Shown here piece after piece: positions 24,296 through 32,175 of a DNA stretch of 64,000 nt. Positions within the stretch are counted from its first letter, which is position 1, and every line of letters starts with the position of its first letter. The DNA is from a virus, in the IMG/VR virus record IMGVR_UViG_3300048924_000151, positions 1 through 64,000 of that record. One strand, 5' to 3'. Under the pieces are notes generated by a model, which searched no databases, was not told the origin of the DNA, and saw only the letters and a list, made by a program, of their open reading frames with translations. Position numbers and translations under genes: made by a program.

Positions 24296-24517
24296 CTACC
24301 TCTCCATCTCCGCAGCAAGCTTCTCAGCTTCCTGCTGTAGATATGCCATCGTCAAAGCTATAACGGCCTTAGTCGCTACCGCTGTATCGATGTCACCAGC
24401 GAGAGCGACAACCCTATCGGTCATCTTCTCCCACGATGTACGGCTTTCAGCGATGTACTGATCAACGATACGCCGACCAGCAGCCTCCGCCAAATCGAAT
24501 GGTAGTTTGGTGCTCAT
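24296..24517 (-). CDS. Small helical protein
   Basis: A 73-residue protein, all helical by pattern (LAEAAGRRIVDQYIAESRTS; ALTMAYLQQEAEKLAAEMER). ATGA overlap with the upstream lipoprotein-like gene. No family recognised. Confidence 0.5.
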   Translation of the reverse strand: MSTKLPFDLAEAAGRRIVDQYIAESRTSWEKMTDRVVALAGDIDTAVATKAVIALTMAYLQQEAEKLAAEMER

Positions 24518-24957
24518 GACTTGCGACCTTTCACGACGTTAGGGTTCTGACGCAAACGATGATATGCACACCCCCCGCCGTCCCTAGGTTCGACGCGGCC
24601 CGGCTTCGGCGGAGTATAGTTGCGCACCGATGCAGGTAAAGCAACAACGGGGATTTCAGCAAGGCAGTTGTATGTGTGCGTTGCTCGCGGACGACGCACT
24701 CCATCGCTGTCCAATGGTACATCGAGAAAGCGGCAAGTGCGGCACCATTCAACGGGTTTTGTAGTCATGGGATCGGCCAACCAACGCCACTCGTCTCCAT
24801 CGTCGTCAACCCAACGTGCCACAGGGGCGATGGAGGCGATTGTTTCGTCCTCCGCGTACTGATACCAGTGATCGGGGTCGCAGTGGGCATGACACGATGT
24901 CACGGTGACGGCCACGACGAACGCGAGGAGGAAGGTGATCGACAGGGTGCGGATCAT
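24514..24957 (-). CDS. Putative exported protein
   Basis: A 147-residue protein with an N-terminal hydrophobic signal (LSITFLLAFVVAVTVTSCHA). VTSC could be a weak lipobox, otherwise a normal cleavage site follows. The mature part has CRTCRF, a TYNCLAEIPVV strand and several prolines. ATGA overlap with the upstream gene. It could be an envelope protein made during infection, e.g. for exclusion, but nothing proves this. Confidence 0.5.
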   Translation of the reverse strand: MIRTLSITFLLAFVVAVTVTSCHAHCDPDHWYQYAEDETIASIAPVARWVDDDGDEWRWLADPMTTKPVEWCRTCRFLDVPLDSDGVRRPRATHTYNCLAEIPVVALPASVRNYTPPKPGRVEPRDGGGCAYHRLRQNPNVVKGRKS

Positions 24958-25454
24958 GACGCGGCCTGCTTCTGCATGGCGCGCTTCGCGGCGTCGCGGA
25001 GCGCGCAGAGGCTATTGAATTGCACGCTGTCGGGCTCGCGATGTGCGGCGGCATTGGCGTCCTGGAAGATCGCGTACAACGTCGCGTGGCTGAGCCTTGT
25101 CAAAAGGTCGTCGGAATAGGTCATCGTTCTGCTCCTGTCGCGAAATGCGACGACCCGATTATGGGAACGTCGCGGTGATGGTGTCAAGCAACGCCTATGT
25201 GTATGAAACTTCGCCAGCGCTTCCGCGTCGGCAGGGAATAACTCTTTGGCACGTTCAAAAGCTACATCGGTGATGTACCAATGCGATTTGCCATATCTGC
25301 CGCTGGGCATGTACCAAGACGCATAACCGACTCGCTCCAGCGCTTTCATCGTGCGGTCGTCGCGGTCGGAATAGACGAACCGGCCACCCGCACCGTCGAA
25401 GCGCAGCGAATTTCGGAGCGTTGACTTTTGCACAGGAGTAAGTCTGATATTCAT
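24954..25454 (-). CDS. Possible fusion: winged-helix-like N part and small helical C part with internal start
   Basis: A 166-residue frame. Residues 1-90 look like a small winged helix (LTPVQKSTLRNSLRFDG, RTMKALERVGYASWYMP, HWYITDVAFERAKELFP). Residues 91-110 are basic and low in structure. At residue 111 (base 25124) an ATG has CAGGAG 7 bases upstream and would make a separate 56-residue helical protein. So one frame may give two products, or two old genes have fused by loss of a stop. The gene is the first after the putative origin. Confidence 0.55.
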   Translation of the reverse strand: MNIRLTPVQKSTLRNSLRFDGAGGRFVYSDRDDRTMKALERVGYASWYMPSGRYGKSHWYITDVAFERAKELFPADAEALAKFHTHRRCLTPSPRRSHNRVVAFRDRSRTMTYSDDLLTRLSHATLYAIFQDANAAAHREPDSVQFNSLCALRDAAKRAMQKQAAS

Positions 25455-25519
25455 TGGCGGTTCTTTCTCAACGTTTTGATAGTCGTCGCGTTCGGTTCGA
25501 AGTGATAGTACGAAACACC

Positions 25520-25842
25520 GGGGTCTAAGGCTTAAGGGCTAAACTGTGGGGCTAAACTGCCGCACGGTATAGATAGCCGTAGAAACCGCCCCCTAGGTGC
25601 CTTTCTAGGCCCTCTTTTCTCTCTTTTCTCCTATCTAATAATATAGAGATAAAAAGGACTATTAGTCCCTATTCACGAAAAGCGCAGCAATTACAGATAC
25701 ATACGATAGGGCTAACCTGGGGCTAAGTTCAAGGGCTAAATTTCCTCGTTTTTCGTTTAGCCCCACTACCTCTCCGGCAGGGGCTAAACTCGCAAAGGCT
25801 AGAAATCGCGTTTAGCCCCTACTTAGCCCCACGTTTAGCCCC
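25520..25842. other. Putative replication origin: GTTTAGCCCC iterons with AT-rich core
   Basis: The 394-base stretch 25455-25848 has no gene. It holds ten copies of GTTTAGCCCC or close variants: on one strand at 25755, 25810, 25823 and 25833; reversed (GGGGCTAAAC type) at 25536, 25548, 25709, 25719, 25733 and 25780. The space between the two groups (25590-25690) is pyrimidine- then AT-rich, with GGACT-ATT-AGTCC at 25656-25668. Reiterated sites plus an easily melted core next to the primase-helicase gene are typical of an iteron origin. Confidence 0.65.
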
Positions 25843-25848
25843 AGCATT

Positions 25849-28416
25849 TTACATCGGTTCCCCGTCGTTCGCGGTCCCCGGTTCGAAGCCCTCTCCGCTC
25901 GCAGGAACGTCATCGAGCACCGCTATGTAGTTTTCTAGTGTCTTCGTATAGTGCCGCAGAACCTTGTTCCTTACAGCGTTCTCCGCGTCCCTATGGCGTT
26001 CGGCAATCTCCCTACCGGCCTCGTTATATAGTACCAACGAGCTATTCCCCTTGGTCTTGATCTGCTCCCAGTGGCGAGCAAGACCCGCATTCTCGATGAT
26101 AGCATTTAAGGCGCGTGCGCTGATGCCTTTCTTGTTAGCAGATTGAACTACCAACTCGTCATGCAGCATGGTAGTGTTGATAACAACCGGCATCGTTTGC
26201 GCCAGCGCCCACTTCGCAAAGTTCGTAACCATATCTTCCTGAGGAGATATGTTTTCTCTCATAACCTCGCGCTTGCGTTTCGTAAAAGGCGCGTTACTAC
26301 CCGAGTTCCAGTAGTCTCCGAAGTTCTGCGCTGCATACATAATAGCCTCATAGCCGCACTTGTTATCAAGCCAATCGGCGAATGCGGTGAACTTATCCAT
26401 GCGCTGCGCAGCCGGACAGCGACATTCGGGCGGACACTTGCCTATCACTTCCTCGCAAGCAAAGCACCGCTTAGGAGGCGTCTGGAGCAGGCTAGGGATA
26501 AACCAGCGCCTATCCGTGCCGGAGAATTTCATCGCGTCGGTATGGTTGCTTGCCGCCCAGACTTGTGCGGGTGTCGGCATGAAGACCGGGTTGCCGTTCT
26601 TAACTACCACGGATTGCTCCGACTGCGTGACCGAACTCTTTAAGGCGTCGGCAGTTGCGAAGCGGTGATCTTCACTCCACAACTCGTCAATACCAACGAA
26701 CTTTGCATTCGCTAGGTAGCCGTTGTACGGTGTATTGATAATCTTGACGCTTGGGAAGCTACAGTTGCGGAAACCGACTAGAGGGGGGATCACTTTATTA
26801 ATCATGAAGCTTTTGCCGCCGCCTTCGTACACCGATAAAAGCAGCACGCCAAACGGCACCTTAATCTCAGGTCTAGCTATTAAGGTGAATAGCGACTTCT
26901 TCAAATTGTATCGGTCTTCGGCATCGATGCAGAGGAATTCTAGATACTCATCGAAAATGTCGATCGGTAGTTCGATCGGTCGGACCTTTGATGGCTTATA
27001 CACGTTCAGATAGTCGCCGCCGTTCCACTCTACAATACCAAACGGATGACCCGGTAGCGATGCTTTAGCAACAGCATGCATCTCCCCATGCTTCGCGAAC
27101 AAATCCGCAATCCGTCCGCTGCTAAAGCACCGATTGCTCAGATACCGATTCAGTGCCGGGGCTTCTTTTTCTTCTTCCGGCCGATGTATATGAACAAACT
27201 TATCCTGCGACGTCAGATAGCAAACCTGATTGCGCGCGTGTTCCTTCAAAATCTCTACTGGCTTAAAGTCCGCAATCTGCTGCGGCGTCATCCCCTTATG
27301 AGGCTTGCTCATCTCCGTCATAAAGGTTACATCGGTCAGCAGGTCTTCCAGCAGCGGCCCTTTATAGATGCGCTTGCCTCCGACTTCGATGTATAGGCTG
27401 TCCGGCATCGGGTCTTTCATGTCGTAAGACGCCGGGAAACGCTTAAGGGGATCGAGGTTCCAGTTCAGGATGAAGGTCGGCGCGTCGATGCGCCGGGCGA
27501 TATTGCGCATGTACTTAAGGCCGATGTCGTCGTTGTCGGCGGCGCAGATGACGCGCTTAAACTTCTTGGAGTTTATCTGGTCTACGTCTACGGCGTAGGG
27601 GTTAACCGCACCGCCCATGCACCCTAGATGGAAGACGCCGAATAGTTCGCCTGCGAGGCCGTTCTGCTCGCGCAAGGTATCGCCGCTGCTGTCGATATCG
27701 TTGCTCATCTTATGCGCATGCCGGGCCTTTGCAGCGCCCTCATGTATCATAAGCGTATCCTGCCCCGCATAATTCTCCCAACCCCACTGCGGCAACCCTT
27801 CGTCGGGATATCCCTGCTGCCATGTGCCGTCTGAATACGGGCTGAACTGCACATACTTCTTGTTCTTCCCTTCCTCATATTCCCCATAGGGGTCTTCGAT
27901 GAAGGTCTTAAACTCGACCATGCACACCTTGCGCTCTGCGGTGCGAAAGATCGTGATATCAGACTTCGGGATATCCATAACCCATTTCGGGAAGACGCCC
28001 CCCTGCCGGATATCTAGGAAGCCAGCGCCATCGACTACGCTTTCGTTGCCGCTCTTATCGCGGGTCTTGGCGTTCCAGATATCATCTTTATGGATCGTAT
28101 GAGGAAAGATAAGCAGCGAGAATTCTGCGCGGATTGCCTGCGCTTCGAATGCGTCGGGCAGGTATTGCGAGTTGTTCTCATTCTCTATCGCGTGGCCATT
28201 GGCGGCGAAGCGTATAATTGTATTGGAGGCTACACCTTCGTAACCGTCCGGACGCTGCACGGCTTTAATGCGCCATGTGCGAGGGCCTACGCGGTCGGCT
28301 CCAATTCGTTCGGCCCATCCGTTCGCCGCAGGCGTAGACCCAGGACCAGTATAATTCAAGCGCGGCAAGTCGGGGGGCGCGCTGGCGGGGAGTGCGGAAG
28401 ATTTAGCCTTCGCCAT
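25849..28416 (-). CDS. D5-like primase-helicase
   Basis: An 855-residue protein. A TOPRIM-like segment (VICAADNDDIGLKYM) lies near residue 292, preceded by a Gly-rich domain. The helicase part has a Walker A-like YEGGGKSF near 528, Walker B VGIDELWSED near 575, and a sensor/arginine region WAASNHTDAMKFSGTDRRWF. After it comes a CFACEEVIGKCPPECRC zinc knuckle near 659, an insertion I have not seen as standard in this family. The C-terminal domain is helical and may contact DNA. It ends next to the iteron stretch, consistent with replication start. Confidence 0.82.
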   Translation of the reverse strand: MAKAKSSALPASAPPDLPRLNYTGPGSTPAANGWAERIGADRVGPRTWRIKAVQRPDGYEGVASNTIIRFAANGHAIENENNSQYLPDAFEAQAIRAEFSLLIFPHTIHKDDIWNAKTRDKSGNESVVDGAGFLDIRQGGVFPKWVMDIPKSDITIFRTAERKVCMVEFKTFIEDPYGEYEEGKNKKYVQFSPYSDGTWQQGYPDEGLPQWGWENYAGQDTLMIHEGAAKARHAHKMSNDIDSSGDTLREQNGLAGELFGVFHLGCMGGAVNPYAVDVDQINSKKFKRVICAADNDDIGLKYMRNIARRIDAPTFILNWNLDPLKRFPASYDMKDPMPDSLYIEVGGKRIYKGPLLEDLLTDVTFMTEMSKPHKGMTPQQIADFKPVEILKEHARNQVCYLTSQDKFVHIHRPEEEKEAPALNRYLSNRCFSSGRIADLFAKHGEMHAVAKASLPGHPFGIVEWNGGDYLNVYKPSKVRPIELPIDIFDEYLEFLCIDAEDRYNLKKSLFTLIARPEIKVPFGVLLLSVYEGGGKSFMINKVIPPLVGFRNCSFPSVKIINTPYNGYLANAKFVGIDELWSEDHRFATADALKSSVTQSEQSVVVKNGNPVFMPTPAQVWAASNHTDAMKFSGTDRRWFIPSLLQTPPKRCFACEEVIGKCPPECRCPAAQRMDKFTAFADWLDNKCGYEAIMYAAQNFGDYWNSGSNAPFTKRKREVMRENISPQEDMVTNFAKWALAQTMPVVINTTMLHDELVVQSANKKGISARALNAIIENAGLARHWEQIKTKGNSSLVLYNEAGREIAERHRDAENAVRNKVLRHYTKTLENYIAVLDDVPASGEGFEPGTANDGEPM

Positions 28417-28418
28417 TA

Positions 28419-28862
28419 TTAGTTACCAGCTTTGTATTTTGTGGATTGAATAAGTTCATCGTGATAGCGTCCAGCTTCCGCGATTTCTTCATCAAGAAGC
28501 CTGCGCGCCTTTTTAATGCGCCGTCCTGCATCTGCCTTTAGTAGGATGAGGCGGTTGTGGTAGTTACGGTGTGCGCGATTGCGCAGCGCCTCAAGATCAC
28601 CTTCGAAATACTTTGCGGCGTTCGTCCGCAGTTCTTCCAGCGCTTCGTTCATTCGCCTCAACGCCTTCGCAGCGGAGGCAGAGAATTTGGCATCGCTATC
28701 TTCAATGCGCGCTTCGTACACAACGTAAGCGTCAGCGGACCGTAGCCGAATTCGCATTTCGCGAAACTGTGCATCGGACGGCTTCGTTATGCCTTCCTCA
28801 GCGAACGCCGCACAGATGCGCGCGAATTCCTTGCGTTCGTCTTCTTCATCGAACCGGTTCAC
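28419..28862 (-). CDS. Coiled-coil hypothetical protein
   Basis: A 147-residue charged protein, nearly all helix (EDERKEFARICAAFAEEG; KALRRMNEALEELRTNAAKY; DAGRRIKKARRLLDEEIAEA). It starts with GTG that overlaps the upstream stop (GTGA). Directly precedes the primase-helicase gene by 2 bases, so it may be a helper for it. No family recognised. Confidence 0.6.
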   Translation of the reverse strand: MNRFDEEDERKEFARICAAFAEEGITKPSDAQFREMRIRLRSADAYVVYEARIEDSDAKFSASAAKALRRMNEALEELRTNAAKYFEGDLEALRNRAHRNYHNRLILLKADAGRRIKKARRLLDEEIAEAGRYHDELIQSTKYKAGN

Positions 28863-29095
28863 TTGAACCTCTCAGCGAAATATTCGCCGCAGATTTTCAT
28901 CGCGGTCAAGTAACACTTCGCTCTAGTTCTAACATCCTCCGGCTGCACCTTAGCACACAGGGATCGGACTAAAATTGGCGAGACTTCCTCGCCTGATGTT
29001 TTCTTTAGGATATGTGCGATGTATTGTTCAAGCATGGCTTTCCCGTTCGCTGTCTTAAGCGTTTTTGAATCCACTGCTAAGATTGAGACCCACAT
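28859..29095 (-). CDS. Small hypothetical protein, first gene of the minus-strand block
   Basis: A 78-residue protein, helical (GKAMLEQYIAHILKKTSGEE; VRTRAKCYLTAMKICGEYF). An ATG 21 codons in (29032) has GGGAAAGCC in front and could be the real start. It faces the divergent control region and is likely among the first transcripts of the minus strand. No family recognised. Confidence 0.5.
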   Translation of the reverse strand: MWVSILAVDSKTLKTANGKAMLEQYIAHILKKTSGEEVSPILVRSLCAKVQPEDVRTRAKCYLTAMKICGEYFAERFK

Positions 29096-29374
29096 CCTTA
29101 GCCTAGCAGCGCCCCGCGAAGGCTAGTCCGCATCCCTACCCGGCGCAGAATTGCCGGATAGGGACTAGGAGGGCTAGGCTAGGCGTGGGACCGCTAGGGT
29201 ACGCCTTATATGCGGCGAAAGCGAGACCCTATATCTAGTAGGCTTATCAACGACTTAGCACTAGGTGGCCCGCTCAACCCAGAATTTGACGGATTAACCT
29301 CAGAAAGTGTTTCCTTTTCCCGTTGCGGTGGCGCTTTATATGCATACCGGAACGAACCGGAACGGAGCAAGACG
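29096..29374. promoter_or_regulatory. Divergent intergenic control region
   Basis: The 279 bases separate the two transcription blocks. There is an inverted repeat TCCCTACCCGGC/GCCGGATAGGGA at 29133-29164 (11 of 12 pairs, 8-base loop), flanked by CTAGTCC and GGACTAG that can pair in an alternative way. CTAG-containing words repeat (GGCTAGGCTAGG). A TTATATG sequence at about 29205 resembles the repeated plus-strand promoter element, a full copy of which is at 29327-29374. Confidence 0.55.
29327..29374 (+). promoter_or_regulatory. Repeated promoter/leader element, copy 1
   Basis: GGTGGCGCTTTATATGCAT is followed by CCGGAACGAACCGG, a 4-bp stem hairpin, then CGGAG and the ATG of the next gene. 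If TTTATA is the -10 box, the transcript would start at about the hairpin. Four further copies occur at 31151, 31453, 35529 and 39225. Confidence 0.6.
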
Positions 29375-29707
29375 ATGACCGACGTTAAGACCGAATTGAT
29401 GAATACCCTGCGTTCGAACATCGCGCTTTGCGCGGAATTGCAGAATTCGCTGGGTTACGTCCTTATTACCGATGATTGCAGCCTTTGCCTTATGGTCGAT
29501 GGCAACCAGTACCGTCTCGCAGGCATTAAGTTTGCCCTTGCCTTCCAGACCCGCAAGACTGCCGAACGCATCCGCGACCTGTGGAACGCACAGCCGCAAG
29601 TGCAGACAACCCCGTCCACCCGTATCGACGTTCTTACGATGGAAGCCGCTGCAATCCGGACCGCAGAGCGGGCGCAGGAATTGCTGAGCATCTTGGAAGC
29701 CGCCTAA
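29375..29707 (+). CDS. Hypothetical early protein
   Basis: A 110-residue protein with a helical start (VKTELMNTLRSNIALCAELQ), a short strand pair (YVLITDDCSLCLMVDGNQ) and a long C-terminal helix (AAAIRTAERAQELLSILEAA). It is the first gene of the plus-strand block, directly behind the repeated promoter/leader, so it is probably made early and in quantity. No family recognised. Confidence 0.65.
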   Translation: MTDVKTELMNTLRSNIALCAELQNSLGYVLITDDCSLCLMVDGNQYRLAGIKFALAFQTRKTAERIRDLWNAQPQVQTTPSTRIDVLTMEAAAIRTAERAQELLSILEAA

Positions 29708-29715
29708 GCCCCTCC

Positions 29716-29739
29716 GGCGCAGGGGCGATCCCCTGCGCC
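29716..29739 (+). terminator. Hairpin after the first early gene
   Basis: Perfect 10-bp arms GGCGCAGGGG/CCCCTGCGCC with a CGAT loop, 8 bases past the stop. TTCCCT follows, a weak T tract, so it may be a partial terminator. Confidence 0.55.
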
Positions 29740-29769
29740 TTCCCTGCCCTCGCACAAAGGACCACCGTC

Positions 29770-30213
29770 ATGCAGACCAAGCTTTTCCGTAAGACTGCCG
29801 CCGACCTTCTCCGCATGGTTATCCGCCGCGATGCGCGCGAGAAAGGGTTCCCCGGAACGAAGCGCCGCCGCATCTATCGCATGGCGTGCGAATACGCTGC
29901 GGAGGCTTCTGAGAATTGCAGCAATCCTGCCGAATACCGGATGTGGGGATTGGTCGAAACCTATTTGCACGATGCATGGACGAAAGCATGCATCCATGCG
30001 AACCGGGACACCGTTACCGTGCTGGCGTTCGCCTTCGAAGATCGCATTGAACGCATCAGGTTCAAGAACGCCGACGCGGCGCGCAACGCGGCAAAGTTCC
30101 GGTACGGTTCCGAAGTCCGCCAGATTTGGATTGAGCATACCGTCGCGGTTCCGTTCGTCCAGTGCGAACGCATACCGCAGGATTGCAGCGCACGGATGCT
30201 TAGGAGGGGTTAG
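29770..30213 (+). CDS. Hypothetical early protein
   Basis: A 147-residue basic protein. Features: KTAADLLRMVIRRDAREKGF, then a helix pair (RIYRMACEYAAEASENC, YRMWGLVETYLHDAWTKAC) and a strand-rich end with IWIEHTVAVPF. AAAGGACCACC precedes the ATG. No family recognised; basic charge could mean nucleic-acid binding. Confidence 0.6.
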   Translation: MQTKLFRKTAADLLRMVIRRDAREKGFPGTKRRRIYRMACEYAAEASENCSNPAEYRMWGLVETYLHDAWTKACIHANRDTVTVLAFAFEDRIERIRFKNADAARNAAKFRYGSEVRQIWIEHTVAVPFVQCERIPQDCSARMLRRG

Positions 30214-30223
30214 GCAGGCCGAA

Positions 30224-30257
30224 ACGGGCAATTGCCCGTCGCAGCGTAAGGCGCTGC
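30224..30257 (+). repeat. Two tandem hairpins between early genes
   Basis: ACGGGCAATTGCCCGT (30224-30239) is a perfect 16-base palindrome. GCAGCG-TAAGG-CGCTGC (30241-30257) follows at once. They lie in the 85-base gap before the next gene and may mark RNA processing or partial termination. Confidence 0.5.
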
Positions 30258-30298
30258 CTGACGATGGCCGTCGGTTATCTAGCATAGAGGTTATCGAA

Positions 30299-30703
30299 AT
30301 GTCCTATACCGATATCGCAACTGCGAACGGGATCACCATTCGCCATCTGCATTCGCCCGATAGGATGAAAACTTTCGGGTATCTTACCGGAAGGATTCAG
30401 CCGGACAATTCCCTCTCCGACGCAATTCCCCATGCCCATAGGCTCCAAGCAGAGCGCGCATTGGGATGCTATTCGGTCGTGGACCGGATCAACGATTTTG
30501 AAATCCGCAAGCTTCGCGGCATCTCCGGCGTGCTGGGGTATGCGGCGGCTCATCCTGACGGGACCACGGTTTACCACTCTACACTTCTCGCCGCACGGCA
30601 GGCGGCAGGCTGGAAGCCGGTTCCGAGCAAGTCGCTGACTTTGCCCAAGACCGCATATATCCAGAATACGCCCGGCTATCGCGCGGACGCGCAGCGAAAA
30701 TGA
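30299..30703 (+). CDS. Hypothetical early protein
   Basis: A 134-residue protein starting MSYTDIATANGITIRHLH. The middle (GYLTGRIQPDNSL, AHRLQAERALGCYSVVDRI) and end (TVYHSTLLAARQAAGWKPVP) have mixed alpha-beta pattern. Start follows a GAGGTTATCGAA ribosome site. Ends in an ATGA overlap. No family recognised. Confidence 0.6.
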   Translation: MSYTDIATANGITIRHLHSPDRMKTFGYLTGRIQPDNSLSDAIPHAHRLQAERALGCYSVVDRINDFEIRKLRGISGVLGYAAAHPDGTTVYHSTLLAARQAAGWKPVPSKSLTLPKTAYIQNTPGYRADAQRK

Positions 30704-30918
30704 AGAAGGGAAGCGGCAAGTTCCCTAAGACCAACGAGGGGGGTGGACTGACTTCCGCCCCCTCTACGGAACCGGAGGAAACGGTTCAGCAGCGCATCGC
30801 CCGCCAGCGCGCCGCACGGGAAGCGCGGGACGGTAGCCCCGAAGAAATCCGGGTGGCTAAAAAGGATTTCTGGAAGACCAACGAAGGGATGAAGAAGTTT
30901 TGGCCGCGTAGCCGCTAG
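30700..30918 (+). CDS. Small charged protein with repeated KTNEG motif
   Basis: A 72-residue charged protein. FPKTNEGGG near the front and FWKTNEGMKKFW near the end are an internal repeat, with a helix rich in Gln/Arg/Ala between (QQRIARQRAAREARDG). Coupled to the previous gene. Function unknown; disordered or nucleic-acid-binding in character. Confidence 0.55.
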   Translation: MKKGSGKFPKTNEGGGLTSAPSTEPEETVQQRIARQRAAREARDGSPEEIRVAKKDFWKTNEGMKKFWPRSR

Positions 30919-30931
30919 ATCGCCCTAGGAA

Positions 30932-31000
30932 GGCCGCAGGCGCGTTTTACCCCGGAGAGGCATCTTAGATCATCTTTCGGAAAATAACGCGCCTGCGGCC
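30932..31000 (+). ncRNA. Covarying 69-nt hairpin, copy 1
   Basis: Perfect 15-bp arms GGCCGCAGGCGCGTT (30932-30946) and AACGCGCCTGCGGCC (30986-31000) around a 39-base loop, with a short inner pair (CCGGA with TTCGG). Copy 2 at 39009-39077 has the same total and loop length and two compensated base-pair changes. A promoter follows in both. Whether it acts as RNA or DNA is unknown; a Rho-independent terminator is unlikely as no T run follows. Confidence 0.65.
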
Positions 31001-31038
31001 ATTTCACAGATTTTACTATCATAACTACACTTTCTGGG

Positions 31039-31068
31039 TTTACTTACCCAAATTGGCCATGCTAAGAT
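31039..31068 (+). promoter_or_regulatory. Sigma70-like promoter after hairpin copy 1
   Basis: -35 TTTACT (31039-31044), 18-base spacer, extended -10 TGC-TAAGAT with hexamer at 31063-31068. The same arrangement, with identical spacing, follows hairpin copy 2 at 39103-39132. Start of transcription would be near 31075. Confidence 0.6.
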
Positions 31069-31150
31069 AGGGCGATGCCTAACTGACAAGAATGCCTTCC
31101 TACAGATAAGTGATTAATTGCCTCAGATTTTTGTACCCGGTTCGATGCAA

Positions 31151-31199
31151 AGTGGCGCTTTATACGTCTACCGGCGCATGGCCGGAACGGAGACGGAAG
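31151..31199 (+). promoter_or_regulatory. Repeated promoter/leader element, copy 2
   Basis: AGTGGCGCTTTATACGTCTA, then the hairpin CCGGC-GCATG-GCCGG (31171-31185), then GGAACGGAGACGG and the ATG. The loop differs from copy 1 while the arms stay able to pair. Confidence 0.6.
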
Positions 31200-31424
31200 A
31201 TGATTAAAGTTTGCACGATTTCTTACGAAGAACGCCACGGCAAGCTTCCTCGTGGGGCTTGGACGCAGGGCTGGACGTTCGAATTCCGCGCTTTCTCTAC
31301 CGCCTCCGCGCGAACCTTCCCCGGCACCTATAGCGAGGCCCGCAAGTCGGCAATCGCTTATGCAAAGTCCAACGGATTTAGCGACGTCATCCTTTATCCT
31401 GCGACCCATCCTATTCAGAAATAA
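31200..31424 (+). CDS. Small hypothetical early protein
   Basis: A 74-residue protein: short strand (MIKVCTISYEERHGKL), a GWTFEFRAF strand, a helix (SEARKSAIAYAKSNGFSD) and a final VILYPATH strand. The plan resembles the 52-residue protein encoded next (31501-31659), which also ends in a helix and short strand. Sits directly behind promoter/leader copy 2. Function unknown. Confidence 0.6.
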   Translation: MIKVCTISYEERHGKLPRGAWTQGWTFEFRAFSTASARTFPGTYSEARKSAIAYAKSNGFSDVILYPATHPIQK

Positions 31425-31452
31425 TTCAAATAACTGTTTTAATTCTCATCCC

Positions 31453-31500
31453 GGTGGCGCTTTATATCGCTACCGGGATTAGCCGGAACGGAGACGGACG
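31453..31500 (+). promoter_or_regulatory. Repeated promoter/leader element, copy 3
   Basis: GGTGGCGCTTTATATCGCTA, hairpin CCGG-GATTAG-CCGG (31473-31486), GGAACGGAGACGGACG, then ATG. It lies only 29 bases past the previous stop, so it drives the following small gene separately. Confidence 0.6.
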
Positions 31501-31659
31501 ATGACCTATACGGTCTGGAGCAATGGCGGACGCCACGAATATATCGCCCGCGTCGATGGGCAGATTGTGGCCCGTTCCGGCATGATTTATTCCAGCCGCA
31601 AGCAGGCAATCGCCGCGCTCATGCGCGATCCCGCAGTCGTCGCATTTCAGAAAGCATAA
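31501..31659 (+). CDS. 52-residue hypothetical early protein
   Basis: The frame begins MTYTVWSNGGRHEYIARVD and continues with a helix (SSRKQAIAALMRDPAVV). It has its own promoter/leader and a good CGGAG site. The strand-strand-helix plan is like that of its upstream neighbour. Function unknown. Confidence 0.6.
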   Translation: MTYTVWSNGGRHEYIARVDGQIVARSGMIYSSRKQAIAALMRDPAVVAFQKA

Positions 31660-31663
31660 GCAG

Positions 31664-31924
31664 ATGGCCAAGATCACAGCACGCCGCATTCACCCGCTTA
31701 AGCGTATGCCGATGTACCCGACAAACGGCCTTATGCCTACGCTGCACATGGTCAAGCTTGAGGGCAGCAAATGCTGGCGGCGCGTTTATGAGCGATATGA
31801 AACGAAGGCACATTGGCCTGCCGGTTCGAAGCAGGGATTTATTCCAGTCGTTAAAGACGACAACGAGATGCGCGACCTCACCGCTGTAGAGCGCAGGCAC
31901 ATCGGATACCGGCTCGATGTTTAA
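31664..31924 (+). CDS. Small basic early protein
   Basis: An 86-residue basic protein (MAKITARRIHPLKRMPMYP; KCWRRVYERYETKAHW; ERRHIGYRLDV). Starts 4 bases after the previous stop. Its last codons overlap the start of a broken MFNISYRK frame at 31917. No family recognised. Confidence 0.55.
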   Translation: MAKITARRIHPLKRMPMYPTNGLMPTLHMVKLEGSKCWRRVYERYETKAHWPAGSKQGFIPVVKDDNEMRDLTAVERRHIGYRLDV

Positions 31925-31946
31925 TATCTCTTATCGCAAGGAATAA
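31917..31946 (+). pseudogene. Truncated copy of the MFNISYRK gene start
   Basis: The first 24 bases of this 30-base frame, including the flanking GATGTTTAA overlap, match the start of the gene at 32168 except for one silent change; then a stop follows (MFNISYRKE). It looks like the left edge of a duplication or of an insertion of the 31951-32175 gene. Confidence 0.5.
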
Positions 31947-31950
31947 GATC

Positions 31951-32175
31951 ATGGCAGGGCTTCCAAATAAATTGCAAATTCAAAAACTCATCGCTACTGG
32001 CAAAGTAGCAGACGTTGAAGACGAAGGCATGGACGAAGGCCGATTTTTTGTCCATCTCAAGCCTCCATATTCTTATGATGAAGGGAATGGAACGCAACGG
32101 ACCAAATCGTTTGGTAATTATCGCGATGCCATTTCACTTATCAAAAAAGTAGTAGCTGAGAAAGACGATGTTTAA
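31951..32175 (+). CDS. Small hypothetical protein
   Basis: A 74-residue protein (NKLQIQKLIATGKVADVEDE; RFFVHLKPPYSYDEG; NYRDAISLIKKVVAEKDDV). Strand-helix pattern. AAGGAATAAGATC precedes the ATG. It sits between a broken and an intact copy of the MFNISYRK start, so it may be a recent insertion. No family recognised. Confidence 0.6.
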   Translation: MAGLPNKLQIQKLIATGKVADVEDEGMDEGRFFVHLKPPYSYDEGNGTQRTKSFGNYRDAISLIKKVVAEKDDV

